This document shows, in pieces, positions 1-9,457 of a DNA stretch of 57,373 nt. How positions within the stretch are numbered: position 1 is the stretch's first letter; every line of letters begins with the position of its first letter. Source of the DNA: Vibrio nigripulchritudo ATCC 27043 (GTDB lineage: Bacteria > Pseudomonadota > Gammaproteobacteria > Enterobacterales > Vibrionaceae); NCBI RefSeq assembly GCF_000222685.1, contig NZ_AFWJ01000146.1:1-57373 (forward strand). The letters are read 5' to 3'. The notes below the pieces were generated by a model. The model made no database searches and was not told the DNA's origin. It worked only from the letters and a program-made list of their open reading frames with translations. Made by a program: the position numbers and the translations under genes.

Positions 1-1
1 G

Positions 2-1558
2 ATGCCAATCATCATCCTTGTCTTGATGCTGGTGCGTGGCGGTAGCGGATTTCTGTCTGCTTACTTTATGAGTTGGGTATCTAACCACGTTGTGATGAAG
101 CTACGTCGCGAAATATTCAATCACTTTATGAAGATGCCCGTTTCATTCTTCGATAAAGAGTCGACAGGGCGCCTACTTTCTCGTATTACTTACGATACAG
201 AACAAGTCGCTGGTGCAACCAGCCAGGCTTTAGTGAATATTGTCCGTGAAACCGCAAGCTTACTGGGCTTTATTGGTCTTATGGTTTACACAAGCTGGCA
301 GCTTTCTCTTGTGGTTCTGGTGGTGGGACCTGTTGTCGCCGTTGCCATCAGTACTGTTTCTCGCAGGCTGAGAAAAATCTCCAAAAACATGCAGACAGAG
401 ATGGGTAACCTGACCACGTCTTCCGAGCAAATGCTCAATGGTCACAAAGTGGTACTCAGTTGTGGCGGTCAGGAAGTTGAAGAGCAACGCTTTAATCACG
501 TCAGCAATGCCATGCGTCAGCAAAACATGAAGATGGTCGTGGTGCAGCAGATATCAAGCCCAGTGGTTCAGATGATTGGGTCATCCGCTCTGGTGACTGT
601 TCTTTTCTTGGCATCCATGGATTCAATTCGCGCTGAGCTGACGGCAGGTGCTTTTACCGTGGTTTTCTCTTCTCTGTTGAGCATGCTTCGTCCGCTTCGT
701 GGCTTAACCGCGGTGATGTCCGATTTCCAACGTGGTATGGCAGCGTCTCAAACCTTGTTTAGTCTGCTAGATATGCCGACTGAAACCGATTTAGGCAAGG
801 TAAAGAAAGACGCAGTCAAAGGCGATATCGAAGTAAGCAATATCACCTTTACATACCCGACAAAAGAAACACCAGCCCTCAAGAACGTGAGTTTTTCAAT
901 CCCACAGGGAAAAACGGTTGCATTGGTTGGTCGCTCTGGTTCGGGCAAAAGTACCATCGCTAGCCTGTTTACTCGCTTTTACGAACTCGATGAAGGTACG
1001 ATTTCCCTTGATGGTGTTGATGTAAGAGATTTTGAACTAGAGAACCTACGCCAGCACTTTGGTTTGGTTTCTCAGCATGTCCATCTGTTCAACGATACCG
1101 TCGCCAACAACATTGCGTACGCCGCAGAAGAGCAATACTCCCGAGAGCAGATCGTTGAAGCCGCAAAACTGGCTTATGCTCATGATTTTATCGAGAAGCT
1201 CGATAATGGCTACGACACTGTAATAGGTGAAAACGGTGTGAACTTGTCTGGCGGACAGCGCCAACGCCTTGCCATCGCACGTGCTTTGCTACGTAACGCG
1301 CCTGTGTTGATATTGGATGAAGCGACATCTGCGCTGGATACCGAATCGGAAAGAGCGATTCAGTCTGCGCTGGATGAACTTCAAAAGGACAAAACGGTTC
1401 TGGTGATCGCTCACAGGTTGTCTACGATTGAAAATGCAGATGAAATTCTGGTGGTTGATAGCGGTGAAGTGATCGAACGTGGTGACCATGAATCGTTGAT
1501 TGAACTGGGTGGATCTTATGCTCAGCTCTATTCTATTCAGTTTGATGAGTCGCATTAA
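2..1558 (+). CDS. msbA: Lipid A export permease/ATPase MsbA (5' end outside window)
   Basis: ABC exporter that flips core-lipid A across the inner membrane before LPS transport. The 518 visible residues begin inside the transmembrane domain; the family is about 580 residues, so roughly 60 are missing upstream and the ATG at base 2 is probably internal. Membrane segments fill about residues 1-265. The nucleotide-binding domain shows a Walker A loop GRSGSGKST (310-318), an LSGGQRQR signature and a Walker B followed by EATSALD, then the switch histidine in IAHRLST. The stop codon directly abuts the lpxK start, so the two are co-transcribed and probably translationally coupled. Family and order are certain; only the N-terminus is unseen. 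Confidence 0.96.
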   Translation: MPIIILVLMLVRGGSGFLSAYFMSWVSNHVVMKLRREIFNHFMKMPVSFFDKESTGRLLSRITYDTEQVAGATSQALVNIVRETASLLGFIGLMVYTSWQLSLVVLVVGPVVAVAISTVSRRLRKISKNMQTEMGNLTTSSEQMLNGHKVVLSCGGQEVEEQRFNHVSNAMRQQNMKMVVVQQISSPVVQMIGSSALVTVLFLASMDSIRAELTAGAFTVVFSSLLSMLRPLRGLTAVMSDFQRGMAASQTLFSLLDMPTETDLGKVKKDAVKGDIEVSNITFTYPTKETPALKNVSFSIPQGKTVALVGRSGSGKSTIASLFTRFYELDEGTISLDGVDVRDFELENLRQHFGLVSQHVHLFNDTVANNIAYAAEEQYSREQIVEAAKLAYAHDFIEKLDNGYDTVIGENGVNLSGGQRQRLAIARALLRNAPVLILDEATSALDTESERAIQSALDELQKDKTVLVIAHRLSTIENADEILVVDSGEVIERGDHESLIELGGSYAQLYSIQFDESH

Positions 1559-2566
1559 ATGGTAGAAAAAATCTGGTTCGAGAATCACTGGTTGGGTGTT
1601 GTGTTGTGGCCGATTCTTTGGCCGCTATCTTGTTTGTACCGGAAGATCAGTGAAAACAGAAAACGAGATTTTGAGGCTGGCACGAAACCGAGATATCGCG
1701 CTCCAGTTCCGGTTGTGGTGGTCGGAAATATCACCGCGGGCGGAAATGGAAAAACGCCGATGGTGGTTTGGTTGGTTGAACAGTTACAACAAATGGGGCT
1801 GAACCCAGGGGTTGTTTCTCGTGGTTATGGAGCCAAAGCGCCTAAATACCCTTATCTAGTTTCAGAAAACTCCAACCCTGAACATTGTGGTGATGAGCCT
1901 TTGTTGATTCACAGACGGACTCATGCGCCTGTTGCCGTAGACCCGGTTCGTAGCAACGCGGTAAAAGCTTTGGTTGAGCAAGGTGTCGATGTTGTTGTGA
2001 CCGACGATGGGTTGCAGCACTACGCTTTAGAGCGTGATATTGAAATTGCAGTGGTCGATGGTAAGAGAAGAATGGGCAACGAAAAGCTGATTCCGATGGG
2101 ACCGCTGCGCGAACCGGTATCAAGATTGGAAAGTGTCGATTTTATCGTAACCAATGGTGGCGAACCCAAATCACAGGAAATCGCCATGACATTAGAGCCT
2201 GCTCTCGCCAAGAACCTGGTTACTGGTGAAACTCTCAATGTCTTGGATTTAGAGAGCGTGGTGGCTATGGCTGGAATCGGTCATCCTCCTCGCTTTTTCA
2301 ACACACTCAAACGATTAGGCGTGTCGTTGAAAGCTGAACACGGTTTTGCTGACCACCAAAAAATGACAGAGGGGCAGATCGCTGAGATTGAAATGCCAGA
2401 CACTCCTATTATTATGACTGAAAAGGATGCGGTTAAATGTCTGTCATTTGCGAAGGACAATTGGTGGTATTTGCCTGTGTCTGCAAAACTTGCAGACCAA
2501 AACGCAGAAAGAATATTACAAAGAATCAAAGAGGTAATGAAAGATTATGGATCATCGACTGCTTGA
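1559..2566 (+). CDS. lpxK: Tetraacyldisaccharide 4'-kinase LpxK
   Basis: Inner-membrane-associated kinase that phosphorylates the 4' position of tetraacyldisaccharide 1-phosphate to give lipid IVA. The 335 residues match the family length (E. coli about 328). Seen in the sequence: an N-terminal hydrophobic helix (about residues 9-25), the P-loop AGGNGKTP near residue 60, and the DDGLQH block followed by GPLREP, both LpxK hallmarks. The ATG follows the msbA stop with no gap and the 3' end overlaps ycaR by 20 bases, giving a tight msbA-lpxK-ycaR-kdsB operon. The order is typical of gamma-proteobacteria. Confidence 0.97.
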   Translation: MVEKIWFENHWLGVVLWPILWPLSCLYRKISENRKRDFEAGTKPRYRAPVPVVVVGNITAGGNGKTPMVVWLVEQLQQMGLNPGVVSRGYGAKAPKYPYLVSENSNPEHCGDEPLLIHRRTHAPVAVDPVRSNAVKALVEQGVDVVVTDDGLQHYALERDIEIAVVDGKRRMGNEKLIPMGPLREPVSRLESVDFIVTNGGEPKSQEIAMTLEPALAKNLVTGETLNVLDLESVVAMAGIGHPPRFFNTLKRLGVSLKAEHGFADHQKMTEGQIAEIEMPDTPIIMTEKDAVKCLSFAKDNWWYLPVSAKLADQNAERILQRIKEVMKDYGSSTA

Positions 2567-2726
2567 GATCGTTGCGTGCCCGGTTTGTAAAGGCAAATTG
2601 ACCTACGATAAAGACAGACAAGAGCTTATTAGCAAGGTTGCTCGCCTCGCGTACCCAATTAAAGATGGTATTCCCGTTCTTTTAGCATCAGAAGCTCGTA
2701 GTATTTCCATGGACGAGGGAAAATAA
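2547..2726 (+). CDS. ycaR: Trm112-family small protein YcaR
   Basis: A 59-residue protein beginning [16 protein letters not shown] and ending in MDEGK. It overlaps the end of lpxK by 20 bases in another frame and its stop codon abuts the kdsB ATG. The pair of cysteines in CPVC and the later [11 protein letters not shown] stretch are typical of the Trm112/YcaR family, small proteins that in other organisms act as partners of methyltransferases. In Enterobacteria and Vibrios it lies between lpxK and kdsB, as here. Its role in bacteria is not settled; a role linked to LPS is only suggested by the location. Confidence 0.92.
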   Translation: MDHRLLEIVACPVCKGKLTYDKDRQELISKVARLAYPIKDGIPVLLASEARSISMDEGK

Positions 2727-3476
2727 ATGGCATTTACTGTCGTCATTCCAGCCCGCTATCAGTCGACCAGACTTCCGGGTAAACCACTGGCAGATATTGC
2801 CGGCAAACCTATGATTGAGTGGGTGTATCAGCAAGCCATTCAGGCTGGAGCTGATCAGGTTATTATTGCGACCGATGATGAGCGGGTGAAAAATGCGGCT
2901 GAGCGCTTTGGTGCGCAGGTTTGTATGACTTCAAACAAGCATGAATCTGGGACGGAAAGACTGGCAGAAGTGGTCGAAAAAATGCAGATACCTGCCGATC
3001 ATGTGGTCGTGAATGTTCAGGGTGACGAACCTTTAATTCCGCCATCTATCATCACTCAAGTGGCAGAAAACCTGAAAATGAGTGATGCGCCAATGGCAAC
3101 GCTTTCTGTAGAGATCGAAGATGAAAGTGAAGTATTCAACCCTAATGCGGTTAAAGTCGTTACCGATCAAAACGGTTATGCACTTTACTTTAGCCGAGCT
3201 TCTATTCCATGGGACAGAGACGACTTCTCTAAAGAATCGCCAAGCATTCGACAGCCTTTGCAGCGTCACATCGGCATTTACGCTTACCGCGCAGGCTTTA
3301 TCAAAACCTATGTGGAATGGGAGCCAAGTGCCCTTGAAAGAATCGAATGCTTGGAGCAGCTCAGAGTGCTTTGGTATGGTGAGAAAATTCATGTGGCGGT
3401 GGCAAAAGAAACCCCGGCAGCAGGTGTAGATACTCCGGAAGATTTAGAAGTAGTCAGAAAGCTTCTGGCTCAATAG
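2727..3476 (+). CDS. kdsB: 3-deoxy-manno-octulosonate cytidylyltransferase KdsB
   Basis: Cytosolic enzyme that activates KDO with CTP to CMP-KDO for transfer to lipid A. The 249 residues equal the family size (E. coli 248). The N-terminal nucleotide-binding motif [15 protein letters not shown], the VQGDEPL block and the later RHIGIYAYR block are all family signatures. It is the last gene of the operon that starts with msbA; the ATG follows the ycaR stop without a gap. A strong hairpin terminator follows about 20 bases after the stop. Confidence 0.97.
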   Translation: MAFTVVIPARYQSTRLPGKPLADIAGKPMIEWVYQQAIQAGADQVIIATDDERVKNAAERFGAQVCMTSNKHESGTERLAEVVEKMQIPADHVVVNVQGDEPLIPPSIITQVAENLKMSDAPMATLSVEIEDESEVFNPNAVKVVTDQNGYALYFSRASIPWDRDDFSKESPSIRQPLQRHIGIYAYRAGFIKTYVEWEPSALERIECLEQLRVLWYGEKIHVAVAKETPAAGVDTPEDLEVVRKLLAQ

Positions 3477-3493
3477 AAAGCGCAATTGATAGC

Positions 3494-3523
3494 AAAAGAG
3501 CAGCGAATTCGCTGCTCTTTTTT
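3494..3523. terminator. Bidirectional terminator between kdsB and the deacetylase gene
   Basis: A 12-bp perfect stem (3494-3505 with 3510-3521) with an AATT loop, A-run on the left and T-run on the right. It can end the msbA-kdsB operon on the plus strand and the convergent glycosyltransferase/deacetylase operon on the minus strand. Confidence 0.9.
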
Positions 3524-3537
3524 GTAGAAACTCACCC

Positions 3538-4311
3538 TTACTGCTTAGGTGATTTAGCTAATAAAATGTGGTTAGCTTGGAGGTATTCCTGATATCGCTC
3601 ACTCATTAGGAAATCGTACTCATTGACTCTTGCCAGCCCATGCTCCACTGTCGCTCCTTGGATCGCAGGGTGACACATAATAAGCCCATTATCGGATATC
3701 TTGTCTAGCCAGCCCTCCATCATGCCAGCAAAATCGGCTTTCTCATTGATGGAATACAAGCCCGCAAAATCCGAGTTTAATGCCGCTTTAGTTTCGGATT
3801 GAATCGTACTTTTAAATCCAGCATTCATTCCTTTAATCACCACCGCTTTCAATGCTGAGTCGTGACCGCTTAGAGGGACACAAGGATTTCGGACCCAAGG
3901 CATGTCCTGGTCGTATCTCAGTCTTAATTCTTTGGCAACGACGTCACGAACAACAGGAAAAGCGTGAACGTGCTGATGACCATCCAGATAGTCTGGACGG
4001 CGATTCATTTCGTCCTCGAATCGATCCAGCTGTTTTTTTAGCGTACTGGTAAGTTGCTCCGTGTTAAGGGTTCGAGTAACAGCTCCAAGCATTAATTTGC
4101 CAAGGCTGGCAAATTCGCCTAAGTCAAAATGAAGACCAAAAGCGGCTTGTCCTTCTAAAGGTTTTAGCTGTGTAGCAGATTGCGACCAGTCAGGCATCAA
4201 TGTCATGCAACTGGTGGCGGAAATACGTGAGTTTTCAATCAACTCAAGAATGGCAGCGTCGACTTCTGCCGACATGCCATAGTCATCTGCACAGACAATT
4301 ACTTGCTTCAT
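3538..4311 (-). CDS. ChbG/YdjC/NaxD-family carbohydrate deacetylase
   Basis: A 257-residue protein starting MKQVIVCADDYGM. The ADDYG motif (acidic pair D9-D10), GLHFDL (H61) and DGHQHVHAFP (H112, H114, H116) are the conserved metal-binding and catalytic elements of the YdjC superfamily, which removes N-acetyl groups from sugars such as diacetylchitobiose (ChbG), hopanoid-linked GlcNAc (HpnK) or undecaprenyl-phosphate GalNAc (NaxD of Francisella). No signal peptide or membrane helix is visible, so it should act at the cytosolic side. Its ATG overlaps the stop of the upstream glycosyltransferase (ATGA), implying coupled translation and shared substrate. By context I favour a lipid-linked amino-sugar deacetylase over a free chito-oligosaccharide enzyme; the substrate is inferred. 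Confidence 0.85.
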   Translation of the reverse strand: MKQVIVCADDYGMSAEVDAAILELIENSRISATSCMTLMPDWSQSATQLKPLEGQAAFGLHFDLGEFASLGKLMLGAVTRTLNTEQLTSTLKKQLDRFEDEMNRRPDYLDGHQHVHAFPVVRDVVAKELRLRYDQDMPWVRNPCVPLSGHDSALKAVVIKGMNAGFKSTIQSETKAALNSDFAGLYSINEKADFAGMMEGWLDKISDNGLIMCHPAIQGATVEHGLARVNEYDFLMSERYQEYLQANHILLAKSPKQ

Positions 4312-5336
4312 GCTTTCTCGTCTTCACTGCCTGATTCGCGTTTGTCTTCGCTCTGCTGGTACTCTTCAATAATGTACAACGGGCGTTTTTTAACTTCCGA
4401 GAAAACACGGGCAAGATAATCACCCATGATTCCGATAGACAACAATTGGATACCGCCCAAGAAGAAGATGGAGACGGTTAGAGTCGGCCAACCTGGGACA
4501 TCGGTTCCGAACAGAAGTGTACGAAGTAAAATTAGCATGCCATAACCAAACGACATGGCTGAAATAATAGCCCCCACGACCATCCAGATTTTGAGTGGGA
4601 TGCTACTGAACGAGGTGAGTCCAGTGATCGCCAGAGAAGTCAGATCGCGAAATCTAAAGGTGCTGGCGCCACTCAAACGTTCTACAACTTCAAATGAAAC
4701 CGCTTTGCTCTTAAATCCAACCCACGCGTAAAGACCTTTCATCATCCGCGTCCGTTCAGGAAGCGAAATCAGTGCATCTACAACGTTGCGACCAAGTAGT
4801 CTGAAGTCTCCGGCGTCTGGGTGAATTTCTACATCGGAAATGCGTTTTAGCAGCCCGTAATACACTTTCGTGAAGGCTCGTTTGGCAAAGGATTCGTCGT
4901 CTCGGTTAGCACGAACCCCGTAAACCATATCGTAGCCGTCGCGCCAATGCTTGATGAAATCACCAATGACTGGGAGAGGGTGCTGACCGTCCGAATCCAT
5001 AATGATGACCACATCGCCGCGAGCATTGTCTAAACCTGCACTTAGCGCAATTTCTTTACCGAAGTTTCTAGAAAACTTCACGATAGAAATGGGGTAGCTT
5101 TGAGAGAGCTCTTGAGCTACGGCTACAGTGTTATCTTGGCTGCCATCATCAACAATAAGAATCTCCACCTCATTACAAAACTGTTTGAGGTAGTTGTAGG
5201 TTTCTGGAATTACCTGTGGAAGATTCTCAGCTTCGTTATAGGCAGGCAACAAACAAGTGATCATATTTGGCAGATCACGAAGGTTTTTGCTCTCAGTAAG
5301 AGGGGCGTTTGGAGCGCTCATATTTTTATCACCCAT
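4308..5336 (-). CDS. GT2 family polyprenyl-phosphate glycosyltransferase (GtrB/ArnC/FlmF2-like)
   Basis: A 342-residue family-2 glycosyltransferase. The catalytic domain covers about residues 26-235, with LLPAYNEAENL, LIVDDGSQDNT and the metal-binding acidic motif MDSDGQHP (D114, D116). Two hydrophobic segments near residues 237-260 and 270-300 match the C-terminal membrane anchor of the GtrB/ArnC/DPM1 type, which places a sugar on undecaprenyl phosphate at the cytosolic face. The ATG at 5336 has a good AAGGTGA ribosome site; an in-frame ATG five codons later is an alternative. It overlaps the downstream deacetylase by four bases. Together with the neighbouring lipid A genes this suggests it makes a lipid-linked N-acetylhexosamine; the actual sugar cannot be read from sequence. 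Confidence 0.88.
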   Translation of the reverse strand: MGDKNMSAPNAPLTESKNLRDLPNMITCLLPAYNEAENLPQVIPETYNYLKQFCNEVEILIVDDGSQDNTVAVAQELSQSYPISIVKFSRNFGKEIALSAGLDNARGDVVIIMDSDGQHPLPVIGDFIKHWRDGYDMVYGVRANRDDESFAKRAFTKVYYGLLKRISDVEIHPDAGDFRLLGRNVVDALISLPERTRMMKGLYAWVGFKSKAVSFEVVERLSGASTFRFRDLTSLAITGLTSFSSIPLKIWMVVGAIISAMSFGYGMLILLRTLLFGTDVPGWPTLTVSIFFLGGIQLLSIGIMGDYLARVFSEVKKRPLYIIEEYQQSEDKRESGSEDEKA

Positions 5337-5722
5337 GTAGACTTCACCTTCACTTAAACCATGAAGGACAATAACGCGACATTATATACAGGTTTGACCT
5401 TAGTATTAAATAAAGGACCTGTGATATTTAGATTTGCTTCCAATGCACGTCTATCCTCCAAATTTTGTGATTTTAACTTAAAGCTCATTTTTGGGGTTGC
5501 TTAACATCAGGGATGTGCCGTTTAGATATTTCCTACGTAGCTCTACGCCCCATCTTTCATGGTCTCTGAACGCATTCTGTTTTTTGTTTAAATTCATATA
5601 TACAAATCTCACACGCAATCGTTTAGTTTGATTTCAACGGCAAAGATAACCTCTTTTCTTAAGTTTTCAAAAGAATAAGTCGTCTATCGAAATTAGCTCA
5701 TGTGTTGCTTGAGGAGAAAAGT
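5337..5722. other. Divergent intergenic region
   Basis: 386 noncoding bases between the minus-strand glycosyltransferase operon and the plus-strand lipoprotein gene. On the minus strand a perfect TATAAT lies at 5386-5381, about 45 bases before the glycosyltransferase ATG, but no good -35 box is present at 16-18 bp. A GAGGAG ribosome site for the lipoprotein gene is at 5711-5716. I see no small gene, RNA family or long repeat here. Confidence 0.45.
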
Positions 5723-6019
5723 ATGAAAAGAAATTTAATTCCACTTGTTCCAGTTATCTCTGCTTTTTTGCTGGCAGGGTGTTTTAGTAAGAGTGAAGGA
5801 AATAAAAATACAGCGGCACCAAAAAACTCTGCCCCTAAAGTTGTGAATGTCGCTCCAAAGAACTCAGCTTTGAAAAAAGAACTTTCGCTGTTGCAATCAT
5901 CAGACCTAGAAAGCCGATCAAAAGCCATCGAGTCAATAATTAATATGCCGGTAGGAAAGACCAGCATGTCGATTTCAGTCCCAAGCAAGTTCAACTCTGT
6001 CAAGAAAACTCAAAAGTAA
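5723..6019 (+). CDS. Small lipoprotein of unknown function
   Basis: A 98-residue protein with a lipoprotein signal: MKRN, a hydrophobic stretch, then lipobox LLAGC with the acylated cysteine at residue 20 and a Phe-Ser-Lys after it, compatible with outer-membrane sorting. The mature part is a Lys/Asn/Ala/Pro-rich linker (about 21-50) followed by a short predicted helical region and a Ser/Lys-rich end. I chose the ATG at 5723 because GAGGAG sits 6 bases before it; a GTG 21 bases upstream is in frame but lacks a site. It lies 22 bases before the next gene, so the two form an operon. Not recognised as a known family. Confidence 0.75.
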   Translation: MKRNLIPLVPVISAFLLAGCFSKSEGNKNTAAPKNSAPKVVNVAPKNSALKKELSLLQSSDLESRSKAIESIINMPVGKTSMSISVPSKFNSVKKTQK

Positions 6020-6041
6020 TCAGGTCTAATAGAGGAATAAC

Positions 6042-7478
6042 ATGATGAAAGTAAAAAATGCTCTACTGGTTAGTGCTTTGACCACTTGTGGACTGACTAC
6101 AACTCAAGTCGCTATGGCAAGTTCGACCGTACTAACAGATGTGTATGCTGGTGCCTTTTCAGTTAACACCAATATGGAAGAAAGTGTGGATGAAATGATC
6201 ACAGCAAAGCTAAAAGCGTCTTTCTTTTCTTCTGCCGCAACTTACATGGAACTGACCAAAAAAGACAGATACCAGGCAAAACCAGCTGAATTGCAAAGTC
6301 AGCTAGAAGCGGCGTCTAAGAATCCACAATATTCAATTGAAGATCGCCAAAGCTTTGCAAACGCATACTCTGAAGTAGGAATGGTTATTAACTATCTGAA
6401 GTCTCAAGGGATGAAAGATGTTGAAAAGCAATCAATGACCTTTTGCCGAGCAGACGGAATAGACGCCAGTTTATGGCCTGGAATTGATGATGTGATCTCT
6501 AAATACGGAAAGAGATCTGATACTCAGTTTACCAAAGTTGAGGTCTCTACAATCTATACGCCTGATATGAATACTGGAAACTGCGGTAAGCCAGAGGATT
6601 GGAACCCCAAGTTAAAGAAAAATGCGAATTCTAACGCATTGAAAGCCGTACCTAGCGGAATAATTGCTTATTCAGGTGACATTGGTAATGCAAGTGGCGA
6701 ACTGGTCTACATTCTTGAAAATAATATGCCTGAAGACCAAGACAATAAGATGAACGTCTCTTACGAATCCTTCACATTTTACCAAACGTCGGCAGATGGG
6801 AATCCAGAAGAAGGGATCTTTAGACGTTACAGAGTTGAAGAGCCTACGAATAAGACAGAAACAGCATCTAAATTCTCTAGCAATGTTATTTGTAAGCAAT
6901 GTGAAACTGCGAATGAGTCTTTTAAAATTGAATCTCGCAGAGAGTACAACAATCCAGGGGTGAATGGCGCTGAACGTGATGATGTTTATGACCGAACTTT
7001 TATCGCATCAACAACAGTTGTCGACAAAACTTCAGGGAAGTTGATTCCAGGTTTTGTCAATGAAAATGCACTGGAGGACGTGTATCTAGTAGAAGCAAGA
7101 CTAAATACATCTACACCTGCAAATCCAAGTTATGAAAATGTATATATAGACAGGTATAAATTGAGTGAAGGTTTGGTTGTTGGTCGATATGACAGTAACC
7201 ACAAAGTTAGCACAAATGACCTGAAACTCATTAACTTAATTGGTCAATTTGGGTTAAGTAAAGTCCTTCCAGAAAACGAGATCTATCCGAATAGCTTTAA
7301 TATTGACCTAAATAACAACTCGTTTCATATCTTGGGCGGTAGTTCAAAACAGCACTCTGTTACGGCTACTAATGAACATGAGAAGAAGGTTCTTACTGCA
7401 ATTGACGGATTGAACGAGCAGCCTGTTAGCTTTGACAAGTCAGCGATCAATATAAGCACTTGGAACAGCGTTAATTAG
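6042..7478 (+). CDS. Large secreted protein of unknown function
   Basis: A 478-residue protein with a Sec signal peptide (about residues 1-26, ending QVAMA before SSTVL). The mature protein has no visible membrane helix and four cysteines, including a CKQC pair in the second half. The region around residues 150-300 is rich in beta-type residues. It starts 22 bases after the small lipoprotein, with an AGAGGA site 5 bases before the ATG, and is followed by a terminator and then a lipoprotein metzincin. I do not recognise a family. The context suggests a surface or periplasmic partner of the lipoprotein or a substrate of the protease; both are inference. Confidence 0.75.
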   Translation: MMKVKNALLVSALTTCGLTTTQVAMASSTVLTDVYAGAFSVNTNMEESVDEMITAKLKASFFSSAATYMELTKKDRYQAKPAELQSQLEAASKNPQYSIEDRQSFANAYSEVGMVINYLKSQGMKDVEKQSMTFCRADGIDASLWPGIDDVISKYGKRSDTQFTKVEVSTIYTPDMNTGNCGKPEDWNPKLKKNANSNALKAVPSGIIAYSGDIGNASGELVYILENNMPEDQDNKMNVSYESFTFYQTSADGNPEEGIFRRYRVEEPTNKTETASKFSSNVICKQCETANESFKIESRREYNNPGVNGAERDDVYDRTFIASTTVVDKTSGKLIPGFVNENALEDVYLVEARLNTSTPANPSYENVYIDRYKLSEGLVVGRYDSNHKVSTNDLKLINLIGQFGLSKVLPENEIYPNSFNIDLNNNSFHILGGSSKQHSVTATNEHEKKVLTAIDGLNEQPVSFDKSAINISTWNSVN

Positions 7479-7502
7479 AGTTGAGCTTCTTTTGAGTTTA
7501 TG

Positions 7503-7533
7503 TAAGCCAGTAACAAAATGTTGCTGGCTTTTT
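7503..7533 (+). terminator. Terminator after the secreted-protein gene
   Basis: An 11-bp stem (AAGCCAGTAAC pairing with GTTGCTGGCTT, one G-T pair) with an AAAAT loop and a following T-run. It would end the two-gene operon 5723-7478. Confidence 0.75.
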
Positions 7534-7708
7534 ATATCAATTACTTATACAAGGTAAAGGAGTGATTCAGGTAAGCGAGTTACCTTGGTGCTTACATGTC
7601 CTTACATTGGGGTGAAATACAGTCTGCTACTATCTGCTCGCAGTCCAATCAAGGGAACTGAGAACTGCCTAATAAAATTATTTCATCTAATGCTTTAGGT
7701 ATAAATTT

Positions 7709-9436
7709 ATGAGGTTTAACCGTTCCCTAATGACCATAGCAGTGGTCGCTACTCTTGCAGTTATGGCATCCGGCTGTAACAACAATTCCAACACTTCATC
7801 ACCGACGAAGCCACCGTCTACTTCACCGACGACGCAACCAACTTTACCAACGACACCTTCAACCACTCCAAAAGTTAAATTTGATGCTGATGCTTACAAA
7901 AAGCAGGTGAACTCAGCACCGGAGTGTGGTGAATGGCATTTGCCAGAGCATATGGAATTCTTGCCTCAGCAACAAATCTTAGATAAAGCTGAGCTCGACT
8001 CTCAGACGCAAAAGTTCATTCAAGGAATGGCTTCTGCTCAAGCACTGGAAGCCATATTGAGTCAGGCTCCTAGCGCTATAACTCCAAAAATGAAAGATGA
8101 AATAAGACAGTGTTCCTCTATTACTACAGGAAACACGGTTCATGAGTTTTCTCAGTGTGGTTCTAAAATCAAAAGGTTGTTTACCAAACTGTATCAGAGC
8201 GATGACGATCGATTTCGAATGATTTGCCGCGTCACGAAGCCGCAAATTAATATTGCAGTAATTCCAGTAGTTATTGACGGTTACACAATACCGTCGAAGA
8301 ACATTCGACAAGAGGTGTTGGCAAGGTTCGGTGAAGGTTCAAATGTGGATAAACATTTAGAAGCAACATTGAATAAAAACGTTACTCTTACTGTTGCTTC
8401 TGAGTTAGCCGTGAGTGGTATTGAGTCTGATGGCGACAATAAGGTTTCATTACCTTACAAGAATCAGATCATTAACCAATCACTTACCCAATTCGATGGT
8501 TCTAAATTGGAACCATCCAAGTATGACCAATTGGCGCTTGTCTACATTGCAGGAAACAATACCGGTCTCACTAGCTACGGCAATATATATAAGACCGAGA
8601 CATTGAGCGATGGAACTGTCCTAAAAAACCGATTTATCATCATTAGTGATTTAACCAGCCAGTCTAAACCGTCGAAACTGGGCATCGACCCTACAGCGAA
8701 AAGTCTATCACCTGATCAGATCTTGTTTGTACATGAATACGTTCATGGTCTTGGTTTAGGTCACGCTTCTATATCTCCTTGTTCCTATAAGCATTTCACT
8801 AATGGGGATAAAGTTTTCGACTTTGTTCAGTCTTGTGATTGGACGAAAACTGAAAAACTAAATAAAGAAGTAATGCACAAGTTCCACAAAGAATTTAATA
8901 AGTTCTTTTCGTTCAACTATGGGGTCCACAACGGTGTTATGGGAGGCAAAGGTGAGATTGGTCAAGAGGTTTTACCATACTTCCAATATCGCTTAGGTAT
9001 GGTCAGCCAAGATAAAGTGGCAACAGTCAATGAGTCTAAAACCCTTGTGTTAAATGGCTTCAACCCTAAAGAGAATACTTTACAGTTAATTCATCTAAGT
9101 ACTAAAAATGGTCACTTTTGGTTGTGGTTCAACGCGCAAAATGACCGTTTTGACTGGATGATGGAGAATACCACTCTTGTTAATGATCTTAAGTCAAGCT
9201 CACCTGGGACACCAGAATTTGGTACTGGAATTACATTAGCAACCGTATCAACCAATGAAGATGAAACGGTAATCATTATTCCTAATAAATACTCGTTTGC
9301 CATCCCAAACAATCCTCTGTCATTAAAAACGGACGAGTCACTGTTTAAGGATGGTATGTACACTATCGACAATGTAGAAATGACAATTTCAACCAAGGGA
9401 CCAAAAGCCAAAACAATCGAGTTTGTGTTTAAGTAA
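7709..9436 (+). CDS. Lipoprotein metzincin-type zinc metalloprotease (novel family?)
   Basis: A 575-residue lipoprotein. The signal ends in MASGC, followed by an Asn/Ser run and a long Thr/Ser/Pro linker (about residues 30-55), as in surface-tethered enzymes. The catalytic motif HEYVHGLGLGH (H342, E343, H346, H352) fits HExxHxxGxxH exactly, with the conserved glycine of metzincins. About 60 residues later comes NGVMGG, a plausible Met-turn. The segment after it (YFQYRLGMV and on) is beta-rich, like the C-terminal sandwich of some metzincins. Several cysteines flank the active site. It begins 230 bases after the preceding gene and has its own terminator. No known family name can be given from sight; a secreted, membrane-tethered protease is well supported. 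Confidence 0.82.
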   Translation: MRFNRSLMTIAVVATLAVMASGCNNNSNTSSPTKPPSTSPTTQPTLPTTPSTTPKVKFDADAYKKQVNSAPECGEWHLPEHMEFLPQQQILDKAELDSQTQKFIQGMASAQALEAILSQAPSAITPKMKDEIRQCSSITTGNTVHEFSQCGSKIKRLFTKLYQSDDDRFRMICRVTKPQINIAVIPVVIDGYTIPSKNIRQEVLARFGEGSNVDKHLEATLNKNVTLTVASELAVSGIESDGDNKVSLPYKNQIINQSLTQFDGSKLEPSKYDQLALVYIAGNNTGLTSYGNIYKTETLSDGTVLKNRFIIISDLTSQSKPSKLGIDPTAKSLSPDQILFVHEYVHGLGLGHASISPCSYKHFTNGDKVFDFVQSCDWTKTEKLNKEVMHKFHKEFNKFFSFNYGVHNGVMGGKGEIGQEVLPYFQYRLGMVSQDKVATVNESKTLVLNGFNPKENTLQLIHLSTKNGHFWLWFNAQNDRFDWMMENTTLVNDLKSSSPGTPEFGTGITLATVSTNEDETVIIIPNKYSFAIPNNPLSLKTDESLFKDGMYTIDNVEMTISTKGPKAKTIEFVFK

Positions 9437-9457
9437 CTTAAAATCCCGTAAGACTTT

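Noticed and set aside
5702-5722. GTG start seven codons upstream of the small lipoprotein ATG
   Set aside because: The ribosome site GAGGAG lies inside this extension and directly before the ATG at 5723, and the extension would spoil the signal peptide.
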